Source: Mycobacterium cookii
GTDB lineage: Bacteria; Actinomycetota; Actinomycetes; Mycobacteriales; Mycobacteriaceae
Direction of reading: 5' to 3'
Length of the DNA: 64,000 bases
NCBI RefSeq assembly: GCF_010727945.1
Contig: NZ_AP022569.1
Span: 1,116,001-1,180,000 of the forward strand
The notes below the pieces were generated by a model. That model ran no database searches, was not told the DNA's origin, and saw only the letters and a program-made list of their open reading frames with translations. Shown here piece by piece: positions 38,656-48,278 of this stretch (its first letter is position 1; the number at the start of each line of letters is the position of its first letter). The position numbers were made by a program, and so were the translations under genes.

Positions 38656-39630
38656 TCAGGAGCCGGACCGCGCCGCGGCCTGATAAGTCTCCAGCGCTGC
38701 CGTCGCAGCCTCACGGACCCGGTTGGCGAGCGACTCGGGCGCCAGCACCCGCACCGCCGAGCCCATTCCCAGCACCTGGCGGGCCATCCATTCTTCAGAG
38801 CCGTAGGTGATCGCGGCCTCGCAATGGCCGTCGGGCAGTTCGCGCAGCACCCGCATCGGGTAGTACTCGAACATCCATGACGCCTCGGGCGCCAGCGCCA
38901 GCGTTGCCGACGGCAGCGACGGGTCGGCGTCGAACAGCGAGGTGTCCGGCGGCGCCTGGGTCGCGGGTTCCGGTGGGGCCGAAGGCTCGTCGAGCACGGC
39001 GGCGTCGACGATGCGATCGAACCGGAACAGCCGCACGCCTTCTGCCTCCCGCGACCAGGCCTCCAGATAGCTCTGGTCGCCGACCAGCACGATCCGTATC
39101 GGGTCGACGATCCGGGTGGACAACGTGTCGTGCGAGGCGGCGTAGTAGTCGATGCTCACCGCACGGTTGTCCCGGACCGCGGCGCGAACCTCGGCCGCGG
39201 CGTTGCTCTCGACCGGCGCCGGCTCGTCGACGGCGACCACGTCGTTGTCGTGTCCGGCCGCCCCGGCGGCCGCTTCGATTTTGGCGATCGCGCTGCGCGC
39301 CGCCTCCGGATCGACCACCCCCGGGATGTCGGCCAGCGCCCGCAGCGCCACCAGCAGACCGGTGGCTTCGGGCGAGGTGAGCTGCAGTGGGGTGTCCATG
39401 CCGGCCGAGAACGTCACCTCGATGGTGTCGCCGCTGAATTCGAAGTCGATCAGGTCACCAGGCCCGTAGCCGGGCAGACCGCACAGCCACAGCTGGTCGA
39501 GGTCGTCGCCGAGTTGCTTGACCGAAACGCCCAGCGCGGCGGCGGCCTGGGTGCGGGTGACCCGAGGATTGGCCTGGAAGTACGGCACCATGTTCAGCAG
39601 CCGCACCAGTCGCGTCGACACAGGAGTCAT
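38656..39630 (-). CDS. pafC: WYL-domain transcription factor PafC
   Basis: 324 residues from the ATG at 39630; the open frame reaching further upstream overlaps pafB and is ignored. An N-terminal winged helix (LVRLLNMVPYFQANPRVTRTQAAAALGV) is followed by a WYL ligand-binding domain with SYLEAWSREAEGVRLFR, and a C-terminal WCX-type extension. With PafB it forms PafBC, the activator of the LexA/RecA-independent DNA damage response in mycobacteria. Its start overlaps the pafB stop by 4 nt (ATGA). Confidence 0.93.
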   Translation of the reverse strand: MTPVSTRLVRLLNMVPYFQANPRVTRTQAAAALGVSVKQLGDDLDQLWLCGLPGYGPGDLIDFEFSGDTIEVTFSAGMDTPLQLTSPEATGLLVALRALADIPGVVDPEAARSAIAKIEAAAGAAGHDNDVVAVDEPAPVESNAAAEVRAAVRDNRAVSIDYYAASHDTLSTRIVDPIRIVLVGDQSYLEAWSREAEGVRLFRFDRIVDAAVLDEPSAPPEPATQAPPDTSLFDADPSLPSATLALAPEASWMFEYYPMRVLRELPDGHCEAAITYGSEEWMARQVLGMGSAVRVLAPESLANRVREAATAALETYQAAARSGS

Positions 39631-40619
39631 CTGCGCCGCTCCCCAGCGTGCGCCCGCAGGCGCTCCAGCACCTCGTCGCGCAACGACGACGGCTCCAGCA
39701 CCACCGCGTCGGCGCCGTAACCGGCGACATCGCCCGCCAAGCGGCCGGTGGTGCCGATGTCGAGTTCGATGACGTCGCCGTCGCGGCCGTTGAGCCGGCG
39801 GGCCCCCAATGCCGTGCCGGCGCGCCGCAACGCGGTGGCCCGTCCTTCGGCCACCCAGATCTGGGCCCGCACGCCGGACGGCGCGTCGGCGACCGCCGCG
39901 GCCACGATGTCGCGCAGATCGACGCCGTCGGGCCGGGTCACCGCGCCGGTCGGGCCGATGGGCTTCACTTCGTCGCCGATGCGGGACAACCGGAACGTGC
40001 GGGTGGCGCCGCGGTCGCGGTCGTGCCCGACCAGATACCAGCGCCCCTTCTCGGTGATGACGCCCCATGGTTCGACGGTGCGCACGGTGTATGGCTCGGT
40101 GCGTGACGGCCGGTGCGGAAACTCCACGGCGCGGCCGGCGCTGATCGCCGACAACAGGGCGTTCAGAACGTCTTCGGACCCGCGCAGCCCCATGCTCCCG
40201 GCCGGTGACGCGATGGCGACCGGCGCATCGGGGTAGACGTCGACTCCCGCCGCCCTCAGCTTGAGCAGCGCGCCCTGGGTGGCGTTGATCAGCTCGGGTG
40301 ACTCCCACAGCTGGGTGGCGACGGCGACGGCGGCCGCCTCATCGCCGTTGAGCTCGACGGCGGGCAGTGCGTACGCGTCGCGGTTGATCCGGTAGCCCTC
40401 GACCGGGTCGAATGACGACACCCGGCCGGTTTCCAACGGGATGCCGAGATCGCGCAACTCGTTCTTGTCACGCTCGAACATGCGCGAGAACGCTTCATCG
40501 CTGGCACTGTCGGCATACCCCGCCACGCTGGACCGGATTTTCTCTGCGGTGATGTAGCCGCGGGTGGACAACAGGGCGATGACGAGGTTCATCAATCGCT
40601 CGACTTTGGAAACCGCCAC
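39627..40619 (-). CDS. pafB: WYL-domain transcription factor PafB
   Basis: 330 residues starting at GTG (VAVSKVERLMNLVIALLSTRGYITAEKIR), a winged-helix DNA-binding region of the DeoR-like type. The WYL motif is RWYLVGHDRDRGATRTFRL in the middle, then a WCX-like C-terminus. Binding of single-stranded DNA by the WYL domain activates the PafBC response. In M. tuberculosis pafA, pafB and pafC lie together; here pafA starts 1.7 kb further upstream, so pafBC must have its own promoter in 40620-41060 or depend on it. Confidence 0.93.
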   Translation of the reverse strand: MAVSKVERLMNLVIALLSTRGYITAEKIRSSVAGYADSASDEAFSRMFERDKNELRDLGIPLETGRVSSFDPVEGYRINRDAYALPAVELNGDEAAAVAVATQLWESPELINATQGALLKLRAAGVDVYPDAPVAIASPAGSMGLRGSEDVLNALLSAISAGRAVEFPHRPSRTEPYTVRTVEPWGVITEKGRWYLVGHDRDRGATRTFRLSRIGDEVKPIGPTGAVTRPDGVDLRDIVAAAVADAPSGVRAQIWVAEGRATALRRAGTALGARRLNGRDGDVIELDIGTTGRLAGDVAGYGADAVVLEPSSLRDEVLERLRAHAGERRR

Positions 40620-41060
40620 CCGTGCAGCTTAGGCGGGCGGTCGCGCAAGATTCCCTCAGGCACGGCTCGCGGTGCGCTCGGTTGTCATTCGCCAAACGGC
40701 CTGCCGGCGCGTAACGTCGATGTTGGTTGTTAAGCAGCCAGTCCGCAGGGGTCCAGTCACGAGCTCCGGGCCACAGGCCCACGCAGGACTTCTCATCTGA
40801 CTCCACGATATTCCGAGGCGGCTCGTCGCATTCGACGATGCGATCCCGACGGAAATCGCCACCTGGGTTGCGCCGAAGTCGTTCGGCGCCAAGCTCTTTC
40901 ACTCCTATCCGGGCCGCCGATATGTGACCAACCATGTCGGAATCGCCACGATCTCCCGCAACCGGGATGAACCGGAAGCGGGTCCGCTACGAGCCCAACG
41001 AGGGTTCGCGGCAAGGTTGTCCGCATTCTGCGGTCGACCGTCACACGAAGGGACGAACTT
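40620..41060. other. Intergenic region between pafB and the CsbD-like gene
   Basis: 441 bp without a convincing gene. A plus-strand frame from about 40800 to 40990 (reading AIPTEIATWVAPKSFG, then YPGRRYVTNH) looks more protein-like than chance, but it lacks a start, has no known relative I recognise and is cut by the shift into the next gene; it could be a gene remnant. The region must contain the pafB promoter (minus) and the csbD-like promoter (plus). I could not pick out a clear -10/-35 or a sigma-F site. Confidence 0.45.
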
Positions 41061-41231
41061 ATGGGTATCGCCGACAAGGCCAAGAACGCCGCTGAAGATG
41101 TCGCCGGCAAGGCCAAAGAGCAGGTCGGAAAAGTGACTGGTGACAAGGACACTGAAGGCGAAGGCAAGAAAGACCAAGCGAAGTCCAGCTTGAAGAAAGC
41201 CGGCGAGAACGTCAAGGACGTGTTCAAGTAA
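41061..41231 (+). CDS. CsbD-like small stress protein
   Basis: A 56-residue hydrophilic protein, starting MGIADKAKNAAEDVAGKAKE with a second KA-rich helix near KKDQAKSSLKKAGENVKDVF. Charge pattern and the GKAKEQVGK-x-TGD core are those of the CsbD family, abundant in general stress regulons (sigma-B in Bacillus). AAGGGA lies 8 nt before the ATG. The protein is probably unfolded or helical and cytoplasmic. It is the first of two plus-strand genes set between pafB and pafA. Confidence 0.85.
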   Translation: MGIADKAKNAAEDVAGKAKEQVGKVTGDKDTEGEGKKDQAKSSLKKAGENVKDVFK

Positions 41232-41338
41232 CCGTTCTCGGCGTGGGCCCGTCGCCGACAACGGTGGCGGGCCACCTCCGGTCTCAAGAATCGATAAGCC
41301 TCAAAAGACCTCAAGCACAACCTAATTCATTACACGAT

Positions 41339-41350
41339 GACGATATCGTC
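41339..41350. promoter_or_regulatory. 12-bp perfect palindrome before the ferritin-like gene
   Basis: GACGATATCGTC directly touches the AGGAG ribosome-binding site at 41351-41355. It could be an operator or form a short stem in the leader; the ribosome-binding site itself is outside it. Confidence 0.35.
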
Positions 41351-41361
41351 AGGAGAATACG

Positions 41362-42291
41362 ATGACCCACGGAACAACCGCGAAGCTCATAGCGCAACTT
41401 CGCATACTGCATAACCTGACCAACACCGAAGCGCAGATCGCGACGACTCGGGTGGCGCAGGCACGCGACGACGATGTGCGCGCAGAACTCATGACGAACG
41501 CGGACAACGCACACGAGCGATCAAAGCTGATCGCAGCGGCACTGCGTGACCTCGGCGGCGTTCCCGACGTGATCACACCCGCACTGGGCCGTGCCACCGC
41601 TTTGGTCAAGACCGTCGCCGAACAAGTTCAACCACTTGCCGGCGCGCTTTTCAGCGACCTGGCCCTCGAGCACCAATTACTCGACCGCGCAATCTATCTC
41701 GGTGAACTCGCCGACGCGGCCGATCACGCCGCCACCCGACAGCTTGCCGAGCGTTTGCAGCAGGCGCATCAAGAAACGGTCAAGTGGATCAACTCGGTAC
41801 TCGCCGACGAGGCTGCCGGGGAGCCGACTGCGGTGCGGCCCACCCCCGTGCAGATGGCGGTGAGTCGACTCACGAGGGTCGCCTACTACCCGGCGCGCTG
41901 GGCCGCGGCACGGATCGACGACGCCGCCGAGGCTCTTGCCCGCACCCATACGCGCGTCGACACCCTCGCAGACGCCACCCTCAAATCCGTCACCGCGGGC
42001 CGCGATGCCGGACTGGGCAAAGCCGAGCAGATTGCGAGCAGCAAAGGGGCCCGCACCACTGCGACCACCCTGCACAGCACCCGCGCCGCGGCCGGTGGCC
42101 TCACCGAGGCCGAACTGCCCGTCAAGAACTACGACAGCCTCACGATCGACGAAGTCGAAGCCAAGGTGCAGAAGGTCACCGACTCGGCCGCCCTTACCGC
42201 CCTGCTGCGCTATGAGCAGAACAACAAGGGCCGGGTGGGCGCCACCACGGCCATCGAAAATCAACTGGCACAGGCGAGCAGCACGAACTGA
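41362..42291 (+). CDS. Ferritin-like helical protein with C-terminal DUF8129-like motif
   Basis: A 309-residue protein. Residues 1-150 form long helices with His/Glu-containing pairs (AHERSKLIAAALRDLGG, LEHQLLDRAIYLGELAD), like the ferritin-like family found in stress-related actinobacterial proteins. The middle, 160-240, is Ala-rich (TRVDTLADATLKSV), as in lipid-droplet or membrane-associated helices. The C-terminus has LPVKNYDSLTIDEVEAKV and LLRYEQNNKGR, a motif seen in mycobacterial lipid-droplet proteins. The match is by eye. It lies 130 bp after the CsbD-like gene on the same strand and may be expressed with it in stress. Confidence 0.7.
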   Translation: MTHGTTAKLIAQLRILHNLTNTEAQIATTRVAQARDDDVRAELMTNADNAHERSKLIAAALRDLGGVPDVITPALGRATALVKTVAEQVQPLAGALFSDLALEHQLLDRAIYLGELADAADHAATRQLAERLQQAHQETVKWINSVLADEAAGEPTAVRPTPVQMAVSRLTRVAYYPARWAAARIDDAAEALARTHTRVDTLADATLKSVTAGRDAGLGKAEQIASSKGARTTATTLHSTRAAAGGLTEAELPVKNYDSLTIDEVEAKVQKVTDSAALTALLRYEQNNKGRVGATTAIENQLAQASSTN

Positions 42292-42360
42292 CCCATGGCC
42301 GGCACGCCGGGGAACACGGTTGTCTGCTCACGCGGACGACCCCTCGGCGGGCTCGGCGTT

Positions 42361-43719
42361 CTACATGCTGGCGATCAGCCTCTTGACCCGCTCGTCGACC
42401 GAACGGAACGGGTCCTTGCACAGCACAGTGCGCTGGGCCTGATCATTGAGTTTGAGGTGCACCCAGTCGACGGTGAAGTCACGGCCGGCGGCCTGGGCGG
42501 CGCTGATGAACTCGCCGCGCAGCCGCGCCCGGGTGGTCTGCGGCGGCTGATCGACCGCGGCGTCGATTTCCTCGTCGGTGGTGATGCGCGTGGCCAGGCC
42601 TTTGCGCTGTAGCAGGTCGAAGACGCCGCGGCCACGCTTGATGTCGTGGTACGCCAGGTCCAGCTGGGCGATCTTGGGATCGGACAGCTCCATGTCGTAG
42701 CGGTCCTGGTAGCGCTGGAACAGCTTGCGCTTGATCACCCAGTCGATTTCGGTGTCGACCTTGGCGAAGTCCTGGCTTTCCACCGCGTCGAGTTGGCGGC
42801 CCCACAGGTCGACGACCTGCTCGATCTGCGCGTTGGGCTCGCGGGTCTGCAGGTGCTCGACGGCGCGCGCGTAGTACTCGCGCTGGATGTCCAGTGCGCT
42901 GGCCTGGCGACCGCCGGCTAACCTCACCGGGCGCCGACCGGTGACATCGTGGCTGACCTCGCGGATGGCCCGGATCGGGTTGTCCAGCGAGAAGTCGCGG
43001 AATGCCACGCCGGCTTCGATCATCTCCAGCACCAGCGATGCGGTGCCGACCTTGAGCATGGTGGTGGTCTCACACATGTTGGAGTCGCCGACGATGACGT
43101 GTAGGCGTCGGTATTTCTCCGCGTCGGCGTGCGGCTCGTCGCGGGTGTTGATGATCGGGCGTGATCGCGTGGTCGCGCTGGAGACGCCTTCCCAGATGTG
43201 CTCGGCGCGCTGCGAGAGGCAGAACGTCGCGGCCTTCGGGGTTTGCAGCACCTTGCCCGCGCCGCAGATCAGCTGGCGGGTGACGAGGAACGGCAGCAGG
43301 ACGTCGGAGATCCGGGAGAACTCCCCCGCCCGCACGATCAGATAATTCTCGTGACAGCCGTAGGAGTTGCCCGCCGAGTCGGTGTTGTTCTTGAACAGGT
43401 AGATGTCGCCGCCGATGCCCTCGTCGGCGAGCCGCTGTTCGGCGTCGACCAGCAGGTCCTCCAGGACCCGCTCGCCCGCGCGGTCGTGGGTGACCAGCTG
43501 CACCAGGCTGTCGCACTCGGCGGTGGCGTACTCGGGATGGCTGCCGACATCGAGATAGAGCCGTGCACCGTTGCGCAGGAAAACATTGGAGCTACGGCCC
43601 CACGAAACCACCCGGCGGAACAGGTAACGGGCCACTTCGTCTGGCGACAAACGGCGGTGACCGTGGAATGTGCAGGTCACACCGAATTCGGTCTCGATGC
43701 CCATGATTCGTCGCTGCAC
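42361..43719 (-). CDS. pafA: Pup-protein ligase PafA
   Basis: A 452-residue carboxylate-amine ligase of the glutamine-synthetase fold. The start [14 protein letters not shown] carries the catalytic/metal Glu near residue 9; [32 protein letters not shown] and [22 protein letters not shown] are conserved with Dop. It uses ATP to join the C-terminal Glu of deamidated Pup to Lys of target proteins. The start is GTG at 43719. In this genome it is separated from pafBC and follows an EamA-like gene with an 87-bp gap. Confidence 0.97.
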   Translation of the reverse strand: MQRRIMGIETEFGVTCTFHGHRRLSPDEVARYLFRRVVSWGRSSNVFLRNGARLYLDVGSHPEYATAECDSLVQLVTHDRAGERVLEDLLVDAEQRLADEGIGGDIYLFKNNTDSAGNSYGCHENYLIVRAGEFSRISDVLLPFLVTRQLICGAGKVLQTPKAATFCLSQRAEHIWEGVSSATTRSRPIINTRDEPHADAEKYRRLHVIVGDSNMCETTTMLKVGTASLVLEMIEAGVAFRDFSLDNPIRAIREVSHDVTGRRPVRLAGGRQASALDIQREYYARAVEHLQTREPNAQIEQVVDLWGRQLDAVESQDFAKVDTEIDWVIKRKLFQRYQDRYDMELSDPKIAQLDLAYHDIKRGRGVFDLLQRKGLATRITTDEEIDAAVDQPPQTTRARLRGEFISAAQAAGRDFTVDWVHLKLNDQAQRTVLCKDPFRSVDERVKRLIASM

Positions 43720-43806
43720 AATTCGAGCGTACTGGTTGACGGCGCAAGAGGTGTGGAACCCCCGCGGAGAGGTCGGCGGCGTGGTGCGTCCACGACCTGA
43801 CGCGGA

Positions 43807-44655
43807 TCAGGATCCGGCGGTGCTGGGCGCTTCGCCGAATCGGCTCAGCGCCAACGTCGCCGCGACCGCGATGGCGAACCCGGTCACCACCATCCAACTC
43901 AGGCCGGGCCGGGTCTGGTCACCCAGCCACGCCACCCCGACAAGGGCCGGGCCCACCGTCTCGCCGACCACCATCCCGGCGACGGCCGTGGTCACCGATC
44001 CGCGACTCAACGCGGAGGTGAGCAGCAGAAATCCGGCCAGCCCGCCGGCGACCACCGCGTAGACGGCGGGATTGGTGTAGAACGCGACCCTTGTCAGGTC
44101 GAGCGAATCGATCAGCCGCACGGCGATTTCGACGACGCCGAAGCCAGCGCCGGCCCCTAATCCGAGCACGAGAGCGCGTACCCGGTCGCTCAGCCGGCCC
44201 GCCGCCGCCCCGGCGACGAAAACCACGGCGACGATCACCAGCAGCGCCCAACCGAGCCCGGGCGGGCCGTGCCCGGAACCCTCCGGACCCGCTGCCACGC
44301 CGAGCATCGCGAGACTTGCGCACACCACAGCCACGGCTGCCCACTCGATGGCCGACAACCGCGTCGACAGCACCCACGCCGCCACGATCGCGGTGACCGC
44401 AAGTGACGCGGCGATGGCCGCGGCGACGACGTAGATCGGCACCAACCGCAACGCGGCTACCTGCAGCAGAAAGCCGAGGCCGTCCAGCCCGATACCGACC
44501 AGGTAGCGCCACTGCCGCAGCGCCCGCAGCAGCAGCACCGCATCGACGCCGGAGTCGCTGCCGGCATCCACCGAGCGGGTCGCCGCGGCCTGAAGCACCG
44601 TCGCCGTGCCGTAACACACCGAGCAGCCCAGTGCGAGCAGCAGGCCGATCAGCAC
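43807..44655 (-). CDS. EamA/DMT-type multi-pass membrane transporter
   Basis: About 282 residues from the GTG at 44655; the frame extends upstream into prcA, so the later start is used. Eight to ten hydrophobic helices with an internal duplication pattern and MLIGLLLALGCSVCYGTATVLQAAATR at the N-terminus, as in the drug/metabolite transporter superfamily. No substrate can be given. It starts 10 nt after the prcA stop and so is probably translated from the proteasome operon message, ahead of pafA. I do not recall it at this place in M. tuberculosis. Confidence 0.8.
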   Translation of the reverse strand: MLIGLLLALGCSVCYGTATVLQAAATRSVDAGSDSGVDAVLLLRALRQWRYLVGIGLDGLGFLLQVAALRLVPIYVVAAAIAASLAVTAIVAAWVLSTRLSAIEWAAVAVVCASLAMLGVAAGPEGSGHGPPGLGWALLVIVAVVFVAGAAAGRLSDRVRALVLGLGAGAGFGVVEIAVRLIDSLDLTRVAFYTNPAVYAVVAGGLAGFLLLTSALSRGSVTTAVAGMVVGETVGPALVGVAWLGDQTRPGLSWMVVTGFAIAVAATLALSRFGEAPSTAGS

Positions 44656-44665
44656 CGAACAGGCC

Positions 44666-45415
44666 CTATTCCGACGATTCCTCCGCCGAGTCGTCGGACG
44701 ACGCGGCGATTTCGCGTTGGGGCAGCAACCGTTCCAGCGCCGCACCGGTGATCCGCCGGAACGCTCGCCGCGGCCGGCTGGCGTCGAGGATGGCCACTTC
44801 CAGCGAGGCGACCCCCAACGCGTCGTCACCGGCGTTGCCGCTTGCCGCCTTCAAGGCGTTGACGGCGATGTGCACCGCATCGGCGAGGTCGGCGTTCTCG
44901 GCGTAGGAGTCCTTGAGCGCGGTGGCGATCGGCTCGGTCGTCCCGCCCATCACCACGAAGTGCGGCTCGTCGGCGATCGATCCGTCATAGGTGATCCGGT
45001 ACAGCTCAGGCGCTTTGGTCTCACCGTAGTGGGCGACTTCGGCCACGCACAGTTCGACCTCGTAGGGCTTGGCCTGTTCGGTGAAAATGGTGCCCAGCGT
45101 CTGCGCGTACACATTGGCCAGCTGCCGACCGGTCACGTCGCGGCGGTCGTAGGCATAACCGCGGGTGTCGGCGAATTGAATTCCGCCCCGGCGCAGGTTG
45201 TCGAACTCGTTGAACTTCCCGGCAGCGGCGAAGCCGACCCGGTCATACAGCTCGCTGATCTTTTGCAGTGAACGCGAAGGGTTTTCGGCGACGAACAGCA
45301 CACCGCCGGAGTAGGCCAGCGCCACCACGCTGCGGCCTCGTGCAATCCCTTTGCGTGCGAGCTCGCTGCGCTCGCGCATCGCCTGCTCGGGCGAGATGAA
45401 GTACGGAAAACTCAT
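44666..45415 (-). CDS. prcA: Proteasome alpha subunit PrcA
   Basis: A 249-residue alpha-type subunit without an N-terminal catalytic Thr. The N-terminal helix H0 ([25 protein letters not shown]) gates the chamber. It keeps the N-terminal nucleophile fold ([19 protein letters not shown]) and ends in an acidic Ser/Glu tail. Four stacked rings with PrcB form the 20S core. Its ATG overlaps the prcB stop by 4 nt. Confidence 0.97.
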   Translation of the reverse strand: MSFPYFISPEQAMRERSELARKGIARGRSVVALAYSGGVLFVAENPSRSLQKISELYDRVGFAAAGKFNEFDNLRRGGIQFADTRGYAYDRRDVTGRQLANVYAQTLGTIFTEQAKPYEVELCVAEVAHYGETKAPELYRITYDGSIADEPHFVVMGGTTEPIATALKDSYAENADLADAVHIAVNALKAASGNAGDDALGVASLEVAILDASRPRRAFRRITGAALERLLPQREIAASSDDSAEESSE

Positions 45416-46293
45416 GAATCACTTCCCGCGCGGTCCGCGTCCGGCCCGAAAGTATCTGTGCGTGAGCGCGTTTGGATGACTTCCCGAGCCAACTCGGCGA
45501 TGCGCTGCTCGCCAACGTTGACTGCGCCGTCTGGTCCGATGGTGACCGCGGTCGGGTAGATTCCGCGGACCAGGTCGGGTCCGCCGGTGGCGGAGTCGTC
45601 GTCGGCCGCGTCGTACAGCGCTTCGACAGCGACTCGAAGCGCTGAATCTGCGTCCGTCACTTGTGAATACAGCTTCTTGATCGACGACTTGGCGAAGATC
45701 GACCCCGAGCCCACCGACTGGTAGCCCTCTTCTTCCAGGTTCCAGCCACCGGCGGCGTCGAAAGAGACGATGCGGCCCGCCTTGTCAGGATCGGGGTCGT
45801 GGATGTCGAATCCTGCGAGCAGCGGCAGCGCCACCAGGCCCTGCATCGCCGCGGCCAGGTTGCCGCGGACCATGATCGCCAGCCGGTTCACCTTGCCCGC
45901 GAAGGTGAGCGGCACGCCTTCCAGCTTCTCGTAGTGCTCGAGCTCGACGGCGTACAGCCGGGCGAATTCCACCGCGATGGCCGCGGTGCCTGCGATCCCG
46001 GTCGCGGTGTAGTCGTCGGTGATGTACACCTTCTGCACGTCACGCCCGGCGATCATGTTGCCCTGGGTCGAGCGTCGATCGCCCGCGAGGAGCACACCGC
46101 CCGGGTATTTCAGCGCGACGATGGTGGTGCCGTGCGGCAGCTGATGCCCGACCGGTTCGGCGCTGCCGATGCCCGTGGGCAACAGCTCTGGCGCCTCGCG
46201 GCGCAGATAGTCGGTGAAAGAGGAAAGACCGCCAGAAGCGGTTCCGGGAAGTGCTGAGTTAGTGGCCGAGCGATCGCGGTAGGGCCAGGTCAC
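45412..46293 (-). CDS. prcB: Proteasome beta subunit PrcB
   Basis: 293 residues with a 55-residue propeptide. Self-cleavage before Thr56 ([15 protein letters not shown]) frees the catalytic nucleophile; Asp/Lys of the active site lie in LLAGDRRST and the beta strand region [11 protein letters not shown] follows. The start is GTG at 46293 and overlaps the pup stop by 4 nt, so pup and prcB are coupled. The C-terminus is acidic. It provides the proteolytic activity of the mycobacterial proteasome. Confidence 0.97.
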   Translation of the reverse strand: MTWPYRDRSATNSALPGTASGGLSSFTDYLRREAPELLPTGIGSAEPVGHQLPHGTTIVALKYPGGVLLAGDRRSTQGNMIAGRDVQKVYITDDYTATGIAGTAAIAVEFARLYAVELEHYEKLEGVPLTFAGKVNRLAIMVRGNLAAAMQGLVALPLLAGFDIHDPDPDKAGRIVSFDAAGGWNLEEEGYQSVGSGSIFAKSSIKKLYSQVTDADSALRVAVEALYDAADDDSATGGPDLVRGIYPTAVTIGPDGAVNVGEQRIAELAREVIQTRSRTDTFGPDADRAGSDS

Positions 46294-46484
46294 TGGCCGC
46301 CCTTTTGGACGTATGCGCGAACGAAGTCTTCGGCGTTCTCTTCCAGAACATCGTCGATCTCGTCGAGCAGGTCGTCGGTCTCCTCGGTCAGCTTCTCGCG
46401 ACGCTCCTGGCCCGCGGCCGTGCTGGCAGTGAGGTCGTCGTCATCGCCGCCGCCACCACCGCGCTTGGTCTGCTCTTGGGCCAT
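46290..46484 (-). CDS. pup: Prokaryotic ubiquitin-like protein Pup
   Basis: 64 residues from the ATG at 46484, which follows a clear AGGAGG; a longer reading from 46505 is rejected. The protein is disordered, with a GGGGGDDDD segment, a coiled-coil-forming part that Mpa binds ([26 protein letters not shown]), and the C-terminal GGQ. The last residue is Gln, so Dop must deamidate it to Glu before PafA can use it. Pup tags proteins for the proteasome. Confidence 0.97.
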   Translation of the reverse strand: MAQEQTKRGGGGGDDDDLTASTAAGQERREKLTEETDDLLDEIDDVLEENAEDFVRAYVQKGGQ

Positions 46485-46588
46485 CGCTGCCTCCTGCGTC
46501 ATCATCGGTCGTGAAACACGCCCGTCGGTGTCTCCACCCTACCGGTCGATGGCGGTAATGCCCTGGCTTGAACCCCATGTCCGGCTTC

Positions 46589-48097
46589 TCAGGTGGTCAG
46601 TTGCTCCACCAGCTCGACCGCGCTGTTCACCGAATCCAATAGCGCTCCGACGTGCGCTTTGCTGCCACGTAGCGGCTCCAGCGTCGGGATTCGGACCAGC
46701 GAATCACCGCCCAGATCGAAAATCACCGAGTCCCAGCTCGCCGCGGCGATATCCGCGCCGAAGCGGCGTAGGCATTCCCCGCGGAAGTAGGCCCGGGTGT
46801 CGGTCGGCGGATTGTCGACGGCGTCGATCACCTGCTGCTCGGTGACCAGACGCTTCATCGAGCCGCGAGCCACCAGCCGGTTGTACAGTCCCTTGTCCAG
46901 CCGGACATCGGAGTACTGCAGATCGACCAGGTGCAGCCGCGGCGCCGACCAACTCAGATTCTCCCGGTGCCGGAACCCCTCCAACAGACGCAGCTTCGCG
47001 GGCCAGTCCAGCAACTCGGCGCACTCCATCGGATCGCGCTCGAGCAAATCGAGGACGTGCGCCCAAGTCTCGACGACGTCGACCGCGCGCTGGTCATGGT
47101 CGCGCCCGTCCACCAACTTTGCCACCCGGTCCAGGTAAATCCGTTGCAGCGCAAGCGCGGTCAGCTCACGGCCGTCGGCCAGGGCGACGGTGGCCCGCAG
47201 CGACGGGTCGCGGCTGATCGCGTGCACGGCGTGCACGGGTCGGGCCAACGCCAGGTCGCTGAGGTCGATGCCGTGCGCCGGGCCGTCCTCGATGAGGTCC
47301 AGCGCCAACGCGGTGGTGCCGAGTTTGAGATACGTCGACGTCTCGGACAGGTTGGCGTCGCCGATGATGACGTGCAATCGCCGGTACCGGTCGGCGTCGG
47401 CGTGCGGCTCGTCGCGGGTGTTGATAATCCCGCGCTTCAGCGTGGTCTCCAGCCCGACCTCGACCTCGATGTAGTCCGACCGCTGGGAGAGCTGAAAGCC
47501 CGGCTCGTCACCGGACGGCCCGATCCCGACCCGGCCCGAGCCGGTGACCACCTGACGCGACACCAGGAACGGCGTCAGCCCGGCGATGACCGCCGAGAAC
47601 GGAGTCTGCCGGCTCATCAGATAGTTCTCGTGCGACCCGTAGGACGCGCCCTTGCCGTCGACGTTGTTCTTGTACAGCTGCAGCTTGGCGGCGCCGGGCA
47701 CGCTGGCGACGTGCCGGGCGGCGGCCTCCATCACCCGCTCGCCGGCCTTGTCCCAGATCACCGCGTCCAGCGGGTCGGTGCACTCCGGCGCGGAGTACTC
47801 CGGGTGGGCGTGGTCGACGTAGAGCCGTGCGCCGTTGGTCAGGATCATGTTGGCCGCGCCGACCTCGTCGGCGTCCACCACGGGTGGCGGTCCGGCCGAG
47901 CGGCTCAGATCGAAACCCCGGGCATCCCGCAGCGGCGACTCCACCTCGTAGTCCCACCGGGTGCGCTTGGCGCGCTGGATCCCGGCGGCGGCCGCATAGG
48001 CCAGCACCGCCTGCGTGGACGTCAGGATCGGGTTGGCGGTCGGGTCTGATGGCGACGAAATGCCGTATTCGACCTCCGTACCGATGATCCGTTGCAT
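46589..48097 (-). CDS. dop: Pup deamidase/depupylase Dop
   Basis: A 502-residue homologue of PafA. It starts [19 protein letters not shown] with the conserved metal-binding Glu, and contains the Dop-loop region around [20 protein letters not shown], the shared [29 protein letters not shown] and [22 protein letters not shown]. It converts the Pup C-terminal Gln to Glu and also removes Pup from substrates. It lies 105 bp upstream of pup and is the first gene of the run. A structured repeat lies directly before its start. Confidence 0.97.
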   Translation of the reverse strand: MQRIIGTEVEYGISSPSDPTANPILTSTQAVLAYAAAAGIQRAKRTRWDYEVESPLRDARGFDLSRSAGPPPVVDADEVGAANMILTNGARLYVDHAHPEYSAPECTDPLDAVIWDKAGERVMEAAARHVASVPGAAKLQLYKNNVDGKGASYGSHENYLMSRQTPFSAVIAGLTPFLVSRQVVTGSGRVGIGPSGDEPGFQLSQRSDYIEVEVGLETTLKRGIINTRDEPHADADRYRRLHVIIGDANLSETSTYLKLGTTALALDLIEDGPAHGIDLSDLALARPVHAVHAISRDPSLRATVALADGRELTALALQRIYLDRVAKLVDGRDHDQRAVDVVETWAHVLDLLERDPMECAELLDWPAKLRLLEGFRHRENLSWSAPRLHLVDLQYSDVRLDKGLYNRLVARGSMKRLVTEQQVIDAVDNPPTDTRAYFRGECLRRFGADIAAASWDSVIFDLGGDSLVRIPTLEPLRGSKAHVGALLDSVNSAVELVEQLTT

Positions 48098-48110
48098 CCC
48101 CCGAGCTTAG

Positions 48111-48132
48111 GCGCGCTGACGATGCGCCCCGC
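48111..48132. repeat. Direct repeat copy 1 upstream of dop
   Basis: A 22-bp sequence found again at 48168-48189 (57-bp period). The second half of this copy is also an arm of the hairpin GCCCCGC-ACA-GCGGGGC (48126-48142), 14-45 nt before the dop start on the minus strand. Confidence 0.8.
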
Positions 48133-48167
48133 ACAGCGGGGCGAGGAGGAAGCGGGCAATCAACCCA

Positions 48168-48189
48168 GCGCGCTGACGATGCGCCCCGC
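48168..48189. repeat. Direct repeat copy 2 upstream of dop
   Basis: Exact second copy of 48111-48132. It sits inside an inverted repeat with arms CCCAGCGCG (48164-48172) and CGCGCTGGG (48187-48195). Between dop and the plus-strand gene at 48279, so it could form part of the leader of either. Confidence 0.8.
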
Positions 48190-48278
48190 GCTGGGGGAAC
48201 CAGCCAGTTGCGTTGCAGGAAGATGAACCGGGCCAGCAACCATTGACGCTGGTGACCGAAGTGATTACCTTCACCCTG

